Source: Mycolicibacterium holsaticum DSM 44478 = JCM 12374
Lineage (GTDB): Bacteria > Actinomycetota > Actinomycetes > Mycobacteriales > Mycobacteriaceae
Length of the DNA: 64,000 nucleotides
Direction: 5' to 3'
NCBI RefSeq assembly: GCF_019645835.1
Contig: NZ_CP080998.1
Location: forward strand, 2,976,001-3,040,000
Positions 25,733 through 40,021 of the stretch are shown piece by piece. The position numbers were made by a program, and so were the translations under genes. Position 1 is the stretch's first letter, and each line of letters starts with the position of its first letter. The notes beneath the pieces were generated by a model, which was not told the origin of the DNA, did not search any database, and was given only the letters and a program-made list of their open reading frames with translations.

Positions 25733-26242
25733 GGGGTTCCTCCGTCTCATCACCATCAATTGTTTTAAATCGGCTGATAGGACGAATCCACAACAGCCAG
25801 CGACGACGACCGTACCCACGCATCCTGACGAAAGCGAACCCCACCCCCCCGTTACCGGGCCAAAAGCCCAGCGTGTAAGGCGCTGCTGCGCTCGGCGCCA
25901 CGGTCGCGTCCGCGACACCGCAAACACCAATATCGGCGTGGCAATGAGCGGAATTTCCTATTACCCAACGGATTTCGCGCGGGCTACCGGACACGGCCGA
26001 GAGGTAGCCGATTTTCCGTCCGGTCCAAGGGTCGGCGCGGCAGCTTTTTCTAAAAATTTTCGCTGGTCAGCGCATGTCGGGCGTGTCGAGCGACGCTCGG
26101 ACGCGCACTTCTGTGACAGCTGTTGCCAGTGTTTGCGGTGTTATTGATGTGACTGCTTGCGGACGGGAAAACCCGGCGTTTTTGCGCTCAGGGTCGTGCC
26201 GAGGCGCCCGGCCGCGGCCGTCAGCGCCATCTTGGGGCCCGC
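25733..26242. other. Intergenic region, 510 bp, between mihF and pyrF
   Basis: I see no credible gene here. It is less GC-rich than its surroundings, with AT-rich patches near 25740-25790 and 26043-26060, and must hold the mihF promoter and leader and the end of the pyr operon transcript. Short inverted repeats (ACGGGAAAACCCG-like near 26163) are too weak to call. In M. tuberculosis a PE/PPE pair occupies this position; nothing of the kind is visible here. Confidence 0.6.
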
Positions 26243-27057
26243 TCAGGCCAGATACGCCACCGCATCGCGCACCGCATCGGCGGCCGAGCGCAGCGCGGCG
26301 ACACCGGGCCCGGCCCACAGCACCTCCCGCGACACGGCGGGCAGCAACTGGCCCGGCTTTGCTCCCCCGAGTCCGCCCAGCGCATCGGGGCGCCCACCCT
26401 GGGCGCCGACGCCGGGTACGAGCACGGGTCCGGCCAGCGCGCTGACGTCGGGCGGATCGGTCAGCGTGGCGCCGACGACGACGCCGACGGCGCCGGGTTC
26501 GGGGGCGCCCGCGCGGTTCAGTTCGGCGGCGGCGTCGACGATCGACTGCGCGACGGTCCGCCCGCCCGCGACCGCGCGCTGCACCGTTTGTCCTTCGGGG
26601 TTGGAGGTGGCGGCCAGCACGAACACCCCGCGCCCGTGGGCCAGGGCCGTGTCCAGCAGCGGCTGCAGCGAGGCGAAGCCCAGATACGGCGACGCGGTGA
26701 CGGCGTCGGCCGCCAGCGGCGAATCCCCCACCCACGCCTGGGCGTAGGCGGCCATGGTGGAGCCGATGTCCCCGCGTTTGGCGTCGGCGAGCACCAGCAC
26801 GTTCGCCTCGCGCAGCGCCGCGATCGTGTGTTCGAGCACGGTATAGCCTGCCGCACCGTAGGTCTCGAAGAACGCCACCTGCGGCTTGACCACCGCGAAC
26901 CCGGTGAACGCCGCCACGCAGATGTCGCAGAACCTGCGCAGTCCGTCGGCGTCGACCGAAAGGTCCCACGCCCGCAGCAGTTCGGGATGCGGATCGATGC
27001 CAAGGCACAGCGGTCCGCGGGTCGACACCGCGTCGGCCAGCCGCCGACCGAATCCGC

Positions 27058-27061
<4 letters not shown>
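26243..27061 (-). CDS. pyrF: Orotidine 5'-phosphate decarboxylase
   Basis: This 272-residue enzyme of the long (type 2, actinobacterial/myxobacterial) OMP decarboxylase class makes UMP. It shows [28 protein letters not shown] and the catalytic [16 protein letters not shown] (Asp-x-Lys-x-x-Asp). It starts at GTG 27061, overlapping the carB TGA by 4 bp (GTGA); the longer ORF runs back into carB. It is the last gene of the pyr operon. Confidence 0.95.
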
Positions 27062-30405
<3,344 letters not shown>

Positions 30406-30477
30406 GACCGTCCTGCCTTCCTGCGAGCGTGCGGTTTCGTACGCGACACGCCGATCGCGGCGTATCAATCCGCACAG

Positions 30478-31602
30478 TCACTGATTCTCTCCTGCCATCA
30501 GGTCGACGAATTGGTCGAACAAGTAGTTGGCGTCGTGCGGACCGGCCGCGGCCTCGGGGTGGTACTGCACCGAAAACGCTTTACCGTCAAGTAGTTTGAC
30601 GCCTTCCACCACACCGTCGTTGGCGCAGGTGTGGCTGACGATCGCGGTGCCGAACGGAGTGTCGAACCGCTCCCCCGCCTCACCTTCGAGTGCGAACCCG
30701 TGGTTCTGCGCGGTCACCGCGACCCGCCCGGTGGCGTGGTCGATAACCGGGATGTTGATGCCGCGGTGCCCGAACACCATCTTGTACGTCGAGCGACCCA
30801 GCGCCCGGCCGAGGATCTGGTTGCCGAAGCAGATGCCGAACAGCGGGATCCCGGCACCGAGCGCCTCGCGGGTTACGCCGACGATGTGGTCGGCGGTGGC
30901 CGGGTCGCCGGGCCCGTTGGACAGGAAAACGCCGTCGGCTTTCAGGTCGGTGATCTGCTCGAACGTGGCTGTCGACGGCAGCACGTGGGTTCGAATGCCG
31001 CGGCGGGCGAAACTGCGCGGGGTGTTGGTCTTGATACCGAGGTCGACGGCGACGACGGTAAACCGTGCTGGCCCTTCGGGTTCCACCACGTAGGCGGTGT
31101 CGGTGCTGACCTCGTCGGCCAGATCGGCGCCCAGCATCGACGGCTGCGCCTGCACGCGGGTCACCAACTCGTCGACCTCGGCGAGGGCGGCACCGGAGAA
31201 CACGCCGGCCTTCATCGAGCCGCGGCTGCGCAGGTGGCGCACCACGGCGCGGGTGTCGATGTTCGCGACGCCGACAATGTCCTGACGCACGAGTTCGTCT
31301 TCCAGCGTTCCGGTGGCGCGCCAGTTCGACGCGCGCGGAGACGGGTCACGGACCGCGTAGCCGGCCACCCAGATCTTGTCGTCGCGGCTCTCGGCGTCCT
31401 GGTGGTTCCAGCCGGTGTTGCCGATCTGCGGTGCGGTGGCGACCACGATCTGGCGGTGGTAGCTCGGATCGGTCAGGGTCTCCTGGTAGCCGGACATCCC
31501 GGTGTTGAACACCGCCTCGCCCAGCGTCTGGCCGACGGCGCCGTACGCGGTGCCGGTGAAGACGCGGCCGTCCTCGAGCACCAGTACCGCCTTGGAATTC
31601 AT
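30478..31602 (-). CDS. carA: Carbamoyl-phosphate synthase, small (glutaminase) subunit
   Basis: This 374-residue subunit hydrolyses glutamine and channels ammonia to CarB. The N-terminal half has [16 protein letters not shown] and [17 protein letters not shown]. The class-I glutaminase domain has the nucleophile in [13 protein letters not shown] (Cys), and the His-Glu pair in [17 protein letters not shown] 31602 overlaps the TGA of the preceding membrane-protein gene by 4 bp. Confidence 0.97.
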   Translation of the reverse strand: MNSKAVLVLEDGRVFTGTAYGAVGQTLGEAVFNTGMSGYQETLTDPSYHRQIVVATAPQIGNTGWNHQDAESRDDKIWVAGYAVRDPSPRASNWRATGTLEDELVRQDIVGVANIDTRAVVRHLRSRGSMKAGVFSGAALAEVDELVTRVQAQPSMLGADLADEVSTDTAYVVEPEGPARFTVVAVDLGIKTNTPRSFARRGIRTHVLPSTATFEQITDLKADGVFLSNGPGDPATADHIVGVTREALGAGIPLFGICFGNQILGRALGRSTYKMVFGHRGINIPVIDHATGRVAVTAQNHGFALEGEAGERFDTPFGTAIVSHTCANDGVVEGVKLLDGKAFSVQYHPEAAAGPHDANYLFDQFVDLMAGENQ

Positions 31603-32099
31603 GCAGCCTCCTCAAGCCATCGCGCATATTCCCCGCGGTCATCGGCACGAAACCCGGTGTCGAGTTCGGCGCCCGACGGCAACCGCCAGCGGATGGCCAA
31701 AATCCCTTCGTGGGTCATGGCCTTACCGGCGATCGCACGTTCGGTGCGGATCGCGGCGATCGACTCGTCGGGGATCCAGATCGGTCCAGCACCGCTGCGC
31801 TGCACCATGATTCCTTCGGGGTAGCGGGTCAGCACCGCCTTGGTGCGGAAGCCGAGGTCGCCAACCACGACGCGGTCGTTCCAACGTGGCGCCAGTGTAC
31901 TGCCGACGTACAAACCCTTTGTCGGCGCGACGATCGCCTTGCCGACGGTGTCCGGCAGCGGCGGAAGTGTCCCGATGAGCGCGACCTGCCGCTCGGCGCG
32001 CCGGCGCCAGCCCCGCATCATCGCCTGGATCAGCACCGCGATCAGCACCGCCAGGACCGCGGCCAGCACCAGCGATCCCACCAACGTCCCCGTGTTCAC
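31599..32099 (-). CDS. Membrane protein embedded in the pyr operon (Rv1382-like)
   Basis: This 166-residue protein begins with one transmembrane helix ([21 protein letters not shown]) and continues as a soluble domain with [21 protein letters not shown] and a C-terminal [10 protein letters not shown]. The function is unknown. I start at GTG 32099 because GAGG lies about seven bases upstream and the length matches the M. tuberculosis neighbour; a TTG nine codons earlier is possible. It sits between pyrC (76-bp gap) and carA (4-bp overlap), so it is translated with the pyrimidine genes. Confidence 0.85.
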   Translation of the reverse strand: MNTGTLVGSLVLAAVLAVLIAVLIQAMMRGWRRRAERQVALIGTLPPLPDTVGKAIVAPTKGLYVGSTLAPRWNDRVVVGDLGFRTKAVLTRYPEGIMVQRSGAGPIWIPDESIAAIRTERAIAGKAMTHEGILAIRWRLPSGAELDTGFRADDRGEYARWLEEAA

Positions 32100-32175
32100 G
32101 CCCCACCTCGTCGCCCAAAGGGACAACCGGGCGCAAAAGTGCGAGTGGTTGGCGCCATTTCGTCCATCTGGCCGC

Positions 32176-33480
32176 TCATGCCGGGCATTTCCCGTCGCGC
32201 GCAGTGACCTTGCCGCGCAGCATGGTCAGCGTCACCGACGCTGGCAACTCCATCGACTCGAACGGGGTGTTGGTCGACCGGCTGGCCAGCGCGGTGCCGT
32301 CGACGGTCCAGGTGGCATCCGGGTCGACGACGGTGAGGTTGGCCGGTTCACCGACCTCCAGCGGCCTGCCCTGGTCGGGCAATCCGACGATGCGGGCCGG
32401 GTTTTCACTCATCACCCGGGCTACGTCTCGCCAGGTCAGCAGCCCGGTCCGCACCATCGTCTGCACCACGACCGACAACGCGGTCTCCAGGCCGAGCATC
32501 CCCGGCCGGGCCTGCGCGAACTCGCAGCACTTCTCGTGCTCGGCGTGCGGGGCGTGATCGGTGGCCACGCAGTCGATGACCCCGTCGGCCAGCGCACGGC
32601 GCAGCGCATCGGTGTCGGCGGCCTCGCGCAGCGGCGGGTTGACCCGGTTGCGGCCGTCGTAGCTGGCCAGCCGCCGGTCATCGAGCAGGAGGTGATGCGG
32701 CGTTACCTCGGCGGTGATCGAAATACCTTGTGCTTTCGCCCATTTGAGGATCTCAACGGTGCCCGCGGTCGACGCGTGGCAGATGTGCACCCGCGCTCCG
32801 GCGTCGCGGGCCAGCAGCGCGTCGCGGGCCACGATCGACTCCTCGGCGGCGCGCGGCCAGCCCGCCAGCCCCAGCCGGGCCGCGTTGGGTCCCTCGTGCG
32901 CGACGGCGCCGACGGTGAGCCGCGGCTCCTCGGCGTGCTGGGCGATCAGCACACCCAGCCCGCGCGCATACTCGAGGGCCCGGCGCATGATCAGCGGATC
33001 GTGCACGCAGATGCCGTCGTCGGAGAACATCCGGACTTGCCCCGCACCCGCGGCCATCAGGCCCATCTCGGTCAGCTGAGCGCCGGCCAGCCCCATGGTG
33101 ACCGCCCCGACCGGGTGCACGTCGACCAGGCCGACCTGCTGCCCGCGGTGCCACACATGATCGGTGACCACCGGGCTGTCGGCGACCGGGTTGGTGTTGG
33201 CCATCGCGAACACCGCCGTGTAACCGCCCAACGCCGCTGCCGCTGAACCGGTTTCGATGTCCTCGGCGTATTCCCTGCCGGGCTCGCGCAGGTGGGTGTG
33301 CAGGTCGACGAAGCCGGGCAGCAGGACGTGGTCGGTGGCGTCGAACACATCCCAGGCCTTTTCGAGTCCTCCGGACTCAGCCAGCCCGGCGCCGATCTCG
33401 GCGATCTGGCCGTCGGCCACCAGGACGTCGACGCGGTCGCCCTCGCCGTAACGCCGAACTCCTCGAATCACGGTGCTCAT
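32176..33480 (-). CDS. pyrC: Dihydroorotase
   Basis: This 434-residue class I dihydroorotase closes carbamoyl-aspartate to dihydroorotate. It has metal ligands in [17 protein letters not shown] (H-x-H), HICHAST and EVTPHHLLL, and the catalytic Asp in [15 protein letters not shown] 33480 overlaps the pyrB stop by 4 bp. The residue corresponding to the carboxylated lysine is not present in the usual position, as in other class I enzymes of this type where Asp substitutes (FSDDGICV). Confidence 0.96.
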   Translation of the reverse strand: MSTVIRGVRRYGEGDRVDVLVADGQIAEIGAGLAESGGLEKAWDVFDATDHVLLPGFVDLHTHLREPGREYAEDIETGSAAAALGGYTAVFAMANTNPVADSPVVTDHVWHRGQQVGLVDVHPVGAVTMGLAGAQLTEMGLMAAGAGQVRMFSDDGICVHDPLIMRRALEYARGLGVLIAQHAEEPRLTVGAVAHEGPNAARLGLAGWPRAAEESIVARDALLARDAGARVHICHASTAGTVEILKWAKAQGISITAEVTPHHLLLDDRRLASYDGRNRVNPPLREAADTDALRRALADGVIDCVATDHAPHAEHEKCCEFAQARPGMLGLETALSVVVQTMVRTGLLTWRDVARVMSENPARIVGLPDQGRPLEVGEPANLTVVDPDATWTVDGTALASRSTNTPFESMELPASVTLTMLRGKVTARDGKCPA

Positions 33481-34433
33481 GCGCTGATCACCTCCCGCTC
33501 AGCACCCACCAGCAGGTGAAACAACACGGCCATCCGGACGTGGACACCGTTGGAAACCTGTTGCAGCACCGCTGATTGCGACGAATCGGCGACCGCGAAC
33601 GCGATCTCCATGCCGCGCACCATCGGTCCGGGATGCAGCACCACCGCGGTGCCGGGCAGCATCGCCTGCCGCTTCTCGGAGAGCCCGTAGAGCACCGAGT
33701 ACTCCCGCGCCGACGGGAAGAACCCGCCGTTCATCCGCTCAGCCTGCACCCGCAGCATCAGCACCGCGTCGGCGATGGGCAGTTCGCCGTCGAGGTCGTG
33801 CGAGACGGTGACCGGCCATTCGTCGACCCCGGCAGGCAGCAGGGTGGGCGGTGCGACGAGCACCACTTCGGCGCCCAGTGTGTTGAGCAACAGCACGTTG
33901 GACCGTGCGACCCGACTGTGCAGGACGTCACCGACGATCACCACCCGCTTACCCTCGATATCGCCGAGTCGCTGGCGGATGGTCAGCGCGTCGAGCAGGG
34001 CCTGGGTGGGGTGCTCGTGGGTGCCGTCGCCCGCGTTGATCACCGCGGGCCCGGAGCCGTCGGCGCCGACCGTCCACTCGGCGAGCTGCTGGGGGGCGCC
34101 CGACGCGGGATGGCGGATGATCAGCGCGTCGGCGCCGGCGGCCCGCAGGGTCAGCGCGGTGTCGCGCAGCGACTCCCCTTTGGACACAGACGATCCCGAT
34201 GCGCTGACGTTGATGACGTCGGCGCTCATCCACTTTCCGGCGACCTCGAAGGACACCCGGGTGCGGGTGGAGTTCTCGTAGAACATCGTGATGATCGTGC
34301 GCCCGCGCAGCGTGGGCAGCTTCTTGACGTCGCGGCCCAGCAGCGCCTGGCTGAACCGGTCGGCGTCGTCGAGAATCGCCAGGGCCTCGTCACGGGACAG
34401 GTCGGCGGCCGACAGCAGATGCCGTGTCGTCAC
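33477..34433 (-). CDS. pyrB: Aspartate carbamoyltransferase
   Basis: This 318-residue catalytic chain joins carbamoyl phosphate and aspartate. The carbamoyl phosphate motif is [17 protein letters not shown] (S-T-R-T-R), with [46 protein letters not shown] and [11 protein letters not shown] all conserved. No pyrI is visible, so it is likely the unregulated trimeric type. 4-bp overlaps join it to pyrR and pyrC. Confidence 0.97.
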   Translation of the reverse strand: MTTRHLLSAADLSRDEALAILDDADRFSQALLGRDVKKLPTLRGRTIITMFYENSTRTRVSFEVAGKWMSADVINVSASGSSVSKGESLRDTALTLRAAGADALIIRHPASGAPQQLAEWTVGADGSGPAVINAGDGTHEHPTQALLDALTIRQRLGDIEGKRVVIVGDVLHSRVARSNVLLLNTLGAEVVLVAPPTLLPAGVDEWPVTVSHDLDGELPIADAVLMLRVQAERMNGGFFPSAREYSVLYGLSEKRQAMLPGTAVVLHPGPMVRGMEIAFAVADSSQSAVLQQVSNGVHVRMAVLFHLLVGAEREVISA

Positions 34434-34996
34434 TTGGAGATCACCACCCCGTCGCGGTCGTCGTGTTCGCTGAGCAACAGATGCACGCTCTCGCTGCGGG
34501 AGGTCGGCACGTTCTTGCCGACGTAGTCGGCGCGCAGCGGCAGCTCGCGGTGGCCGCGGTCGACCAGGACCGCCAGTTGCACGGCGCGCGGCCTGCCGAT
34601 ATCGCGCAGCGCGTCCAGCGCCGAGCGCACCGAGCGCCCGGAAAACAGCACATCGTCGACCAGGATCACCAGCGCGTCGTCGATGCCGCCCTCGGGTATC
34701 GAGGTGTCCTCGAGCGGTCGCGGCGGCTTGATGTTGAGGTCGTCGCGGTACAGCGTGATGTCCAGTGCGCCGTGCGGGACGGCGACGCCGGAGAACTCCT
34801 TGATCTTCTCGGCGAGCCGCGCGGCCAGGATGACGCCGCGGGTGGGTATGCCGAGCAGCACGACGCGTGGCGCGTCAGAACCGTCGAGTGCGGTTTTTTC
34901 GATGATCTGATGGGCGATACGGGAGATGGTCCGGCCGACGTCCGCTGCGGACATCAACTCCCGGTCGGTGCCTGAAGAGTCGGTATTCGTGCCCAT
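34430..34996 (-). CDS. pyrR: PyrR regulator / uracil phosphoribosyltransferase
   Basis: This 188-residue type I phosphoribosyltransferase fold binds pyr mRNA when UMP/UTP levels are high and has weak UPRTase activity. The PRPP loop is [16 protein letters not shown]; other motifs are [18 protein letters not shown] and the basic region [25 protein letters not shown] strong Shine-Dalgarno (AAGGAGG) precedes the ATG and is directly adjacent to an RNA element matching the PyrR-binding loop, so PyrR can block its own operon's translation. Confidence 0.97.
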   Translation of the reverse strand: MGTNTDSSGTDRELMSAADVGRTISRIAHQIIEKTALDGSDAPRVVLLGIPTRGVILAARLAEKIKEFSGVAVPHGALDITLYRDDLNIKPPRPLEDTSIPEGGIDDALVILVDDVLFSGRSVRSALDALRDIGRPRAVQLAVLVDRGHRELPLRADYVGKNVPTSRSESVHLLLSEHDDRDGVVISK

Positions 34997-35004
34997 GCGA
35001 CTCT

Positions 35005-35031
35005 GACCTCCTTCTCCGCCTCTCGGGACGG
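35005..35031 (-). promoter_or_regulatory. PyrR-binding RNA element and pyrR ribosome binding site
   Basis: On the minus strand the pyrR leader contains CCGUCCCGAGAGGCGG (35016-35031), which has the PyrR-binding-loop form xxG-UCC-N-GAGAGG-Cxx flanked by a complementary CCG/CGG stem. It is followed after two bases by GAAGGAGGUC (35005-35014), the Shine-Dalgarno of pyrR. Binding would occlude translation, the mechanism reported for M. smegmatis pyr. A possible -10 (TAAGCT on the minus strand, 35060-35065) would give a leader of about 57 nt. Confidence 0.75.
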
Positions 35032-35107
35032 CTCTTTAAAGGACGTCGAAACTTCGCCGAGCTTAGCACCCCCGAACGTCCCCGGCGCAGCTGGATACGC
35101 TGGCGCG

Positions 35108-36313
35108 GTGAATCTCGACGGCAACCAAGCATCCATCCGCGAAGCCATCGACGGCGGCCTGCTCGCCGGCGCCGTCACGCTGGTCTGGCGCGCCGGCGAG
35201 GTGCTGCAGGTCAACGAGCTCGGCTATCGCGACGTCGAGGCACGGCTGCCGATGCAACGCGACACGATCTTCCGGATCGCCTCGATGACCAAGCCGGTCA
35301 CGGTGGCCGCGGCGATGTCGCTGGTGGACGAGGGCAAGTTGGCGTTGACCGATCCGGTCACCAAGTGGCTGCCCGAATTCGCGCAGATGCGGGTGCTCAA
35401 CGAGCCCGGCGGTCCGCTGGACAAGACCCACCCGGCGCGGCGTGCGATCACCGTCGAGGATCTGATGACGCACCGCAGCGGGCTGGTCTACTACTTCTCG
35501 GTGGTGGGTCCGCTGGCCCGCGCCTACTCGCACGTCTCGGCGCGCCAGAACCCGGACGCCTGGTTGGCCGAGATCGCCGCGCTGCCGCTGGAACACCAGC
35601 CCGGCGAGCGGATGACCTACAGCAACGCCACCGACGTGCTGGGCATCATCCTGGAACGCATCGAAGGAAAAACGCTGCACGACGTGCTCACCGAACGTAT
35701 CCTGGGCCCGCTCAACATGGTCGACACCGGCTTCTTCGTGCCCTCCCGCAACCGCAGCCGGGCAGCGACCATGTACCGGCTCACCGACCAGGAAAAGCTC
35801 AGCCACGACGCGATGGGCCCGACGCCGGCGACCCCGCCGCCGTTCTGCATGGGCGGTGCGAACCTGTTCTCCACCGCCGACGATTACCTGAGGTTCGCCC
35901 GGATGCTGTTGGCCGGCGGCGAGATCGACGGTGTCCGGGTGCTTTCGGAGGATTCGGTGCGCTCGATGCGCACCGACCGGCTCACCGATGAGCAGAAGCA
36001 GCATGATTTTCTCGGCATGCCGTTCTGGATCGGGCGCGGCTTCGGGCTGAACCTGTCGGTGGTGACCGACCCGGCGCGGTCCCGTCAGCTGTTCGGTCCG
36101 GGAGGGGCGGGAACGTTCAGCTGGCCCGGTGCCTACGGCACGTGGTGGCAGGCCGATCCCAGCGAGGATCTGATCCTGATCTATCTCATCCAGAACTTCC
36201 CGAACCTCGGCGCGGACGCCGCCGCCGCGGTGGCGGGCAATACGTCGTTGCTCAAACTGCAAGCCGCACAACCGAAGTTCGTCCGCCGGACGTACCAGCA
36301 GCTCGACATCTGA
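35108..36313 (+). CDS. Serine beta-lactamase-family hydrolase/esterase
   Basis: This 401-residue class C beta-lactamase/DD-peptidase-fold protein has the catalytic SMTK (S-x-x-K; IASMTKPVTVAAAM) and the YSN motif (MTYSNATDVLG). The KTG-equivalent region reads FGPGGAGTFSWPGAYGTWW, an HxG/KTG substitute common in mycobacterial esterases of this family. No signal peptide, so it is probably a cytosolic esterase rather than a true lactamase. The start is GTG 35108; TACGCT at 35096-35101 ends six bases upstream, indicating a leaderless transcript. It is divergent from pyrR and converges with the sensor kinase. Confidence 0.85.
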   Translation: MNLDGNQASIREAIDGGLLAGAVTLVWRAGEVLQVNELGYRDVEARLPMQRDTIFRIASMTKPVTVAAAMSLVDEGKLALTDPVTKWLPEFAQMRVLNEPGGPLDKTHPARRAITVEDLMTHRSGLVYYFSVVGPLARAYSHVSARQNPDAWLAEIAALPLEHQPGERMTYSNATDVLGIILERIEGKTLHDVLTERILGPLNMVDTGFFVPSRNRSRAATMYRLTDQEKLSHDAMGPTPATPPPFCMGGANLFSTADDYLRFARMLLAGGEIDGVRVLSEDSVRSMRTDRLTDEQKQHDFLGMPFWIGRGFGLNLSVVTDPARSRQLFGPGGAGTFSWPGAYGTWWQADPSEDLILIYLIQNFPNLGADAAAAVAGNTSLLKLQAAQPKFVRRTYQQLDI

Positions 36314-36322
36314 CCGACGAAA

Positions 36323-38089
<1,767 letters not shown>

Positions 38090-38118
38090 TCAGGGCAGTA
38101 ACGATGACGCGGAGCCGT

Positions 38119-38811
38119 TCAGCTGGTCGCGACCGTGTGCGCGGATTCGTAATGCTCGATGAAGTCGTGCACCTCGTGTCGGCGCAGCTGCTGGGCCCGG
38201 TCGCGGATCCCGCGCATCATCTTTTGCTCCATGACGAAATGCGGGATGTCGAAGGCCGCGTGGCCGACAACGCCGCCGCTGCCGCGCACCAGCAGCCGGG
38301 TCCAGCCGTTCTTGCGGCGCAGGTAGAACCCCCAGCTTCCCGACGCGGGTTGGCCGCGGCGGATCCGTTCGAAGTCATCACCGGAGGTAAGCACCAGATG
38401 CGAGTTGGGTTCGACCGATGCCACCACCTGCCGGGCCGATTCGCCGTAGCGTCGGGCCAGCCAAATCGTGTCGCCGACACGAAGATCCTGCCACTCCGGG
38501 TGAATGGTCGACGCGTTGTGGATCTGGGCGCCCACCGCGCGCTCCATCACCGAGTAACTGTAGAAGCCGCCGCGACCTTCCCCGATCTGCGCCAGCCACG
38601 GCCACACGTCCTCGATCGGGGCGTCGATCGTCACCGCCCGCGTGGTGCGTGGTGTGGTCGCGGCCACCAACTCGTCACCGGGCAGCACCTGGCTGATTTC
38701 GGCCGCGTCGGCGCCCCACGTGTACATCCACCTCCGAATCCTGCCGCGGTACAAGGCCACCGCCCCGACCGCCGTCATCAGCATCGCCAGACACGGCCGC
38801 TGCTTACCCAT
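38119..38811 (-). CDS. SRPBCC-fold protein with N-terminal membrane anchor
   Basis: This 230-residue protein has a short hydrophobic N-terminus (CLAMLMTAVGAVALY) and an SRPBCC (START/polyketide-cyclase-like) domain with APIEDVWPWLAQIGEGRGG, RVGDTIWLA and WGFYLRRKNGWTRLLVR. The ligand is unknown. I chose ATG 38811 (MGKQRPC) over the upstream ATG 38835 because it lies 42.5 bp from the centre of a DosR-type box (38847-38860), the position of a transcription start, giving a leaderless gene. A shorter paralogue is at 44816. It is the divergent partner of the KAS III pair. Confidence 0.8.
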   Translation of the reverse strand: MGKQRPCLAMLMTAVGAVALYRGRIRRWMYTWGADAAEISQVLPGDELVAATTPRTTRAVTIDAPIEDVWPWLAQIGEGRGGFYSYSVMERAVGAQIHNASTIHPEWQDLRVGDTIWLARRYGESARQVVASVEPNSHLVLTSGDDFERIRRGQPASGSWGFYLRRKNGWTRLLVRGSGGVVGHAAFDIPHFVMEQKMMRGIRDRAQQLRRHEVHDFIEHYESAHTVATS

Positions 38812-38846
38812 AACCCGAGAGTAGGAAGTTCGCATTGCCTGACGCA

Positions 38847-38882
38847 GAGCCGAAAGTCCTCAGCGCCGAGGACCAAAGCGCC
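38847..38882. promoter_or_regulatory. Two DosR-type boxes in the divergent SRPBCC/KAS promoter
   Basis: Minus-strand AGGACTTTCGGCTC (38847-38860) and plus-strand AGGACCAAAGCGCC (38869-38882) resemble the DosR palindrome GGGAC-N4-G-N-CCC with two and three mismatches. Their centres are each 42.5 bp from the start codons 38811 and 38918. Confidence 0.65.
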
Positions 38883-38917
38883 TATCGGCGCCGGCCTGCG
38901 TGACCGAACCTTGAGCG

Positions 38918-40021
38918 GTGCCTACGCATTGGCTCATGATCGAGGCCTCGCACCGGGACGGCGCCGCACCGTTTTGCACCCGGCTGGCAGGCGCTGGGCG
39001 CCACCTGCCCCGCACCCATCTCACGACCGACGAGTTGATGGCGACCACACGGCATCACACGCACATCGACCTGGAGCGGCTGACCGGCATCCACGAGCGG
39101 CGGGTGTCCGTCGGCGATGAGGACTCGCTGAGCCTGGCGACATCGGCGGCGCTGGACTGTCTGGACCGGGCCCAACGGGACGCCGGTGCAATCGACGCCG
39201 TGATCAACTGCAGCATCACCAAGTTCCGCGGCGGCCTGACCCAGTGGCTGGAACCGACGATGAGCAGCGCGATCGCGCACGCCATCGGCGCCGACGACGC
39301 GGTGACCTTTGACATCAACAACGCCTGCGCGGGAATGCTGACCGGCGTCACGATCGCCAACAACTGGATCCGGCAGGGTGTCATCGAACGCGCCTTGGTG
39401 GTCAGCGGGGAGTACATCTCCCAACTGGGTCGAAACGCCGCCCGCCATATCCACAACGTCATGAGCAAGGAACTCGCGTCGTTGACGCTGGGCGATGCGG
39501 GCGCGGCGCTTCTGCTCGAACGCGCCGCCTGCGGCACCGACGGCATAGTTCTTGCCGGCTTCACGACCGTGGCCGATTACAGCCGGCTCTGCCTGGGCTA
39601 TCCGAAGGGACACGATCCCGGTGCCCGAATGTTCACCGACGCCCGCGGGATCCACAAAGCCGCGATGTCGAATACCCCACCGCTGTTGCACGAAGTTCTC
39701 GAGACCGCGGGGATCGTGCTGCACGACATCGATCACGTGATCACGCACCAGACGTCCGCGCGCGCAATACGCAAGGGAATGGCCGAAGTCACAACGGCAT
39801 TCGGCGAGAGTCCCCGCCACGACGCGGTGATCACCGTCGACCGATACGGTAACACCGCATCGACCACACACACCGTCGCCCTCATCGAAGAGCTCAAGGC
39901 CGGACACATCGCACCCGGGGAGACGATCGCGTTGATCGCCCTGGCATCCGGGCTGCAGATCGGTGTGGTGCTCTTGACCCTGGATCCGGAACTGGTGGGC
40001 CGCTATGGGCACGATCGTTGA
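38918..40021 (+). CDS. KAS III-like condensing enzyme, subunit 1
   Basis: This 367-residue thiolase-fold protein is related to 3-oxoacyl-ACP synthase III. The catalytic triad is complete: Cys137 in DINNACAGMLTG, His277 in VITHQTSARAI and Asn312 in DRYGNTASTT. The GDAGAALLLE segment is also typical. GTG 38918 is preferred as start because it coincides with the transcription start predicted from the DosR box (42.5 bp); ATG 38936 is an alternative. It overlaps a second, degenerate family member by 17 bp, so they are probably translated together. The substrate is unknown; possible roles are acyl-chain condensation in cell-envelope lipid or quinolone-like metabolite synthesis. Confidence 0.82.
   Translation: MPTHWLMIEASHRDGAAPFCTRLAGAGRHLPRTHLTTDELMATTRHHTHIDLERLTGIHERRVSVGDEDSLSLATSAALDCLDRAQRDAGAIDAVINCSITKFRGGLTQWLEPTMSSAIAHAIGADDAVTFDINNACAGMLTGVTIANNWIRQGVIERALVVSGEYISQLGRNAARHIHNVMSKELASLTLGDAGAALLLERAACGTDGIVLAGFTTVADYSRLCLGYPKGHDPGARMFTDARGIHKAAMSNTPPLLHEVLETAGIVLHDIDHVITHQTSARAIRKGMAEVTTAFGESPRHDAVITVDRYGNTASTTHTVALIEELKAGHIAPGETIALIALASGLQIGVVLLTLDPELVGRYGHDR

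Noticed and set aside
25733..25930. N-terminal extension of mIHF to 170 residues
   Set aside because: GTG 25732 has an ideal ribosome site, and the upstream frame has no homology.
26157..26185. CGGGAAAACCCG plus T-run as a terminator
   Set aside because: Only a 4-5 bp stem, and the T-run is on the strand without an upstream gene.
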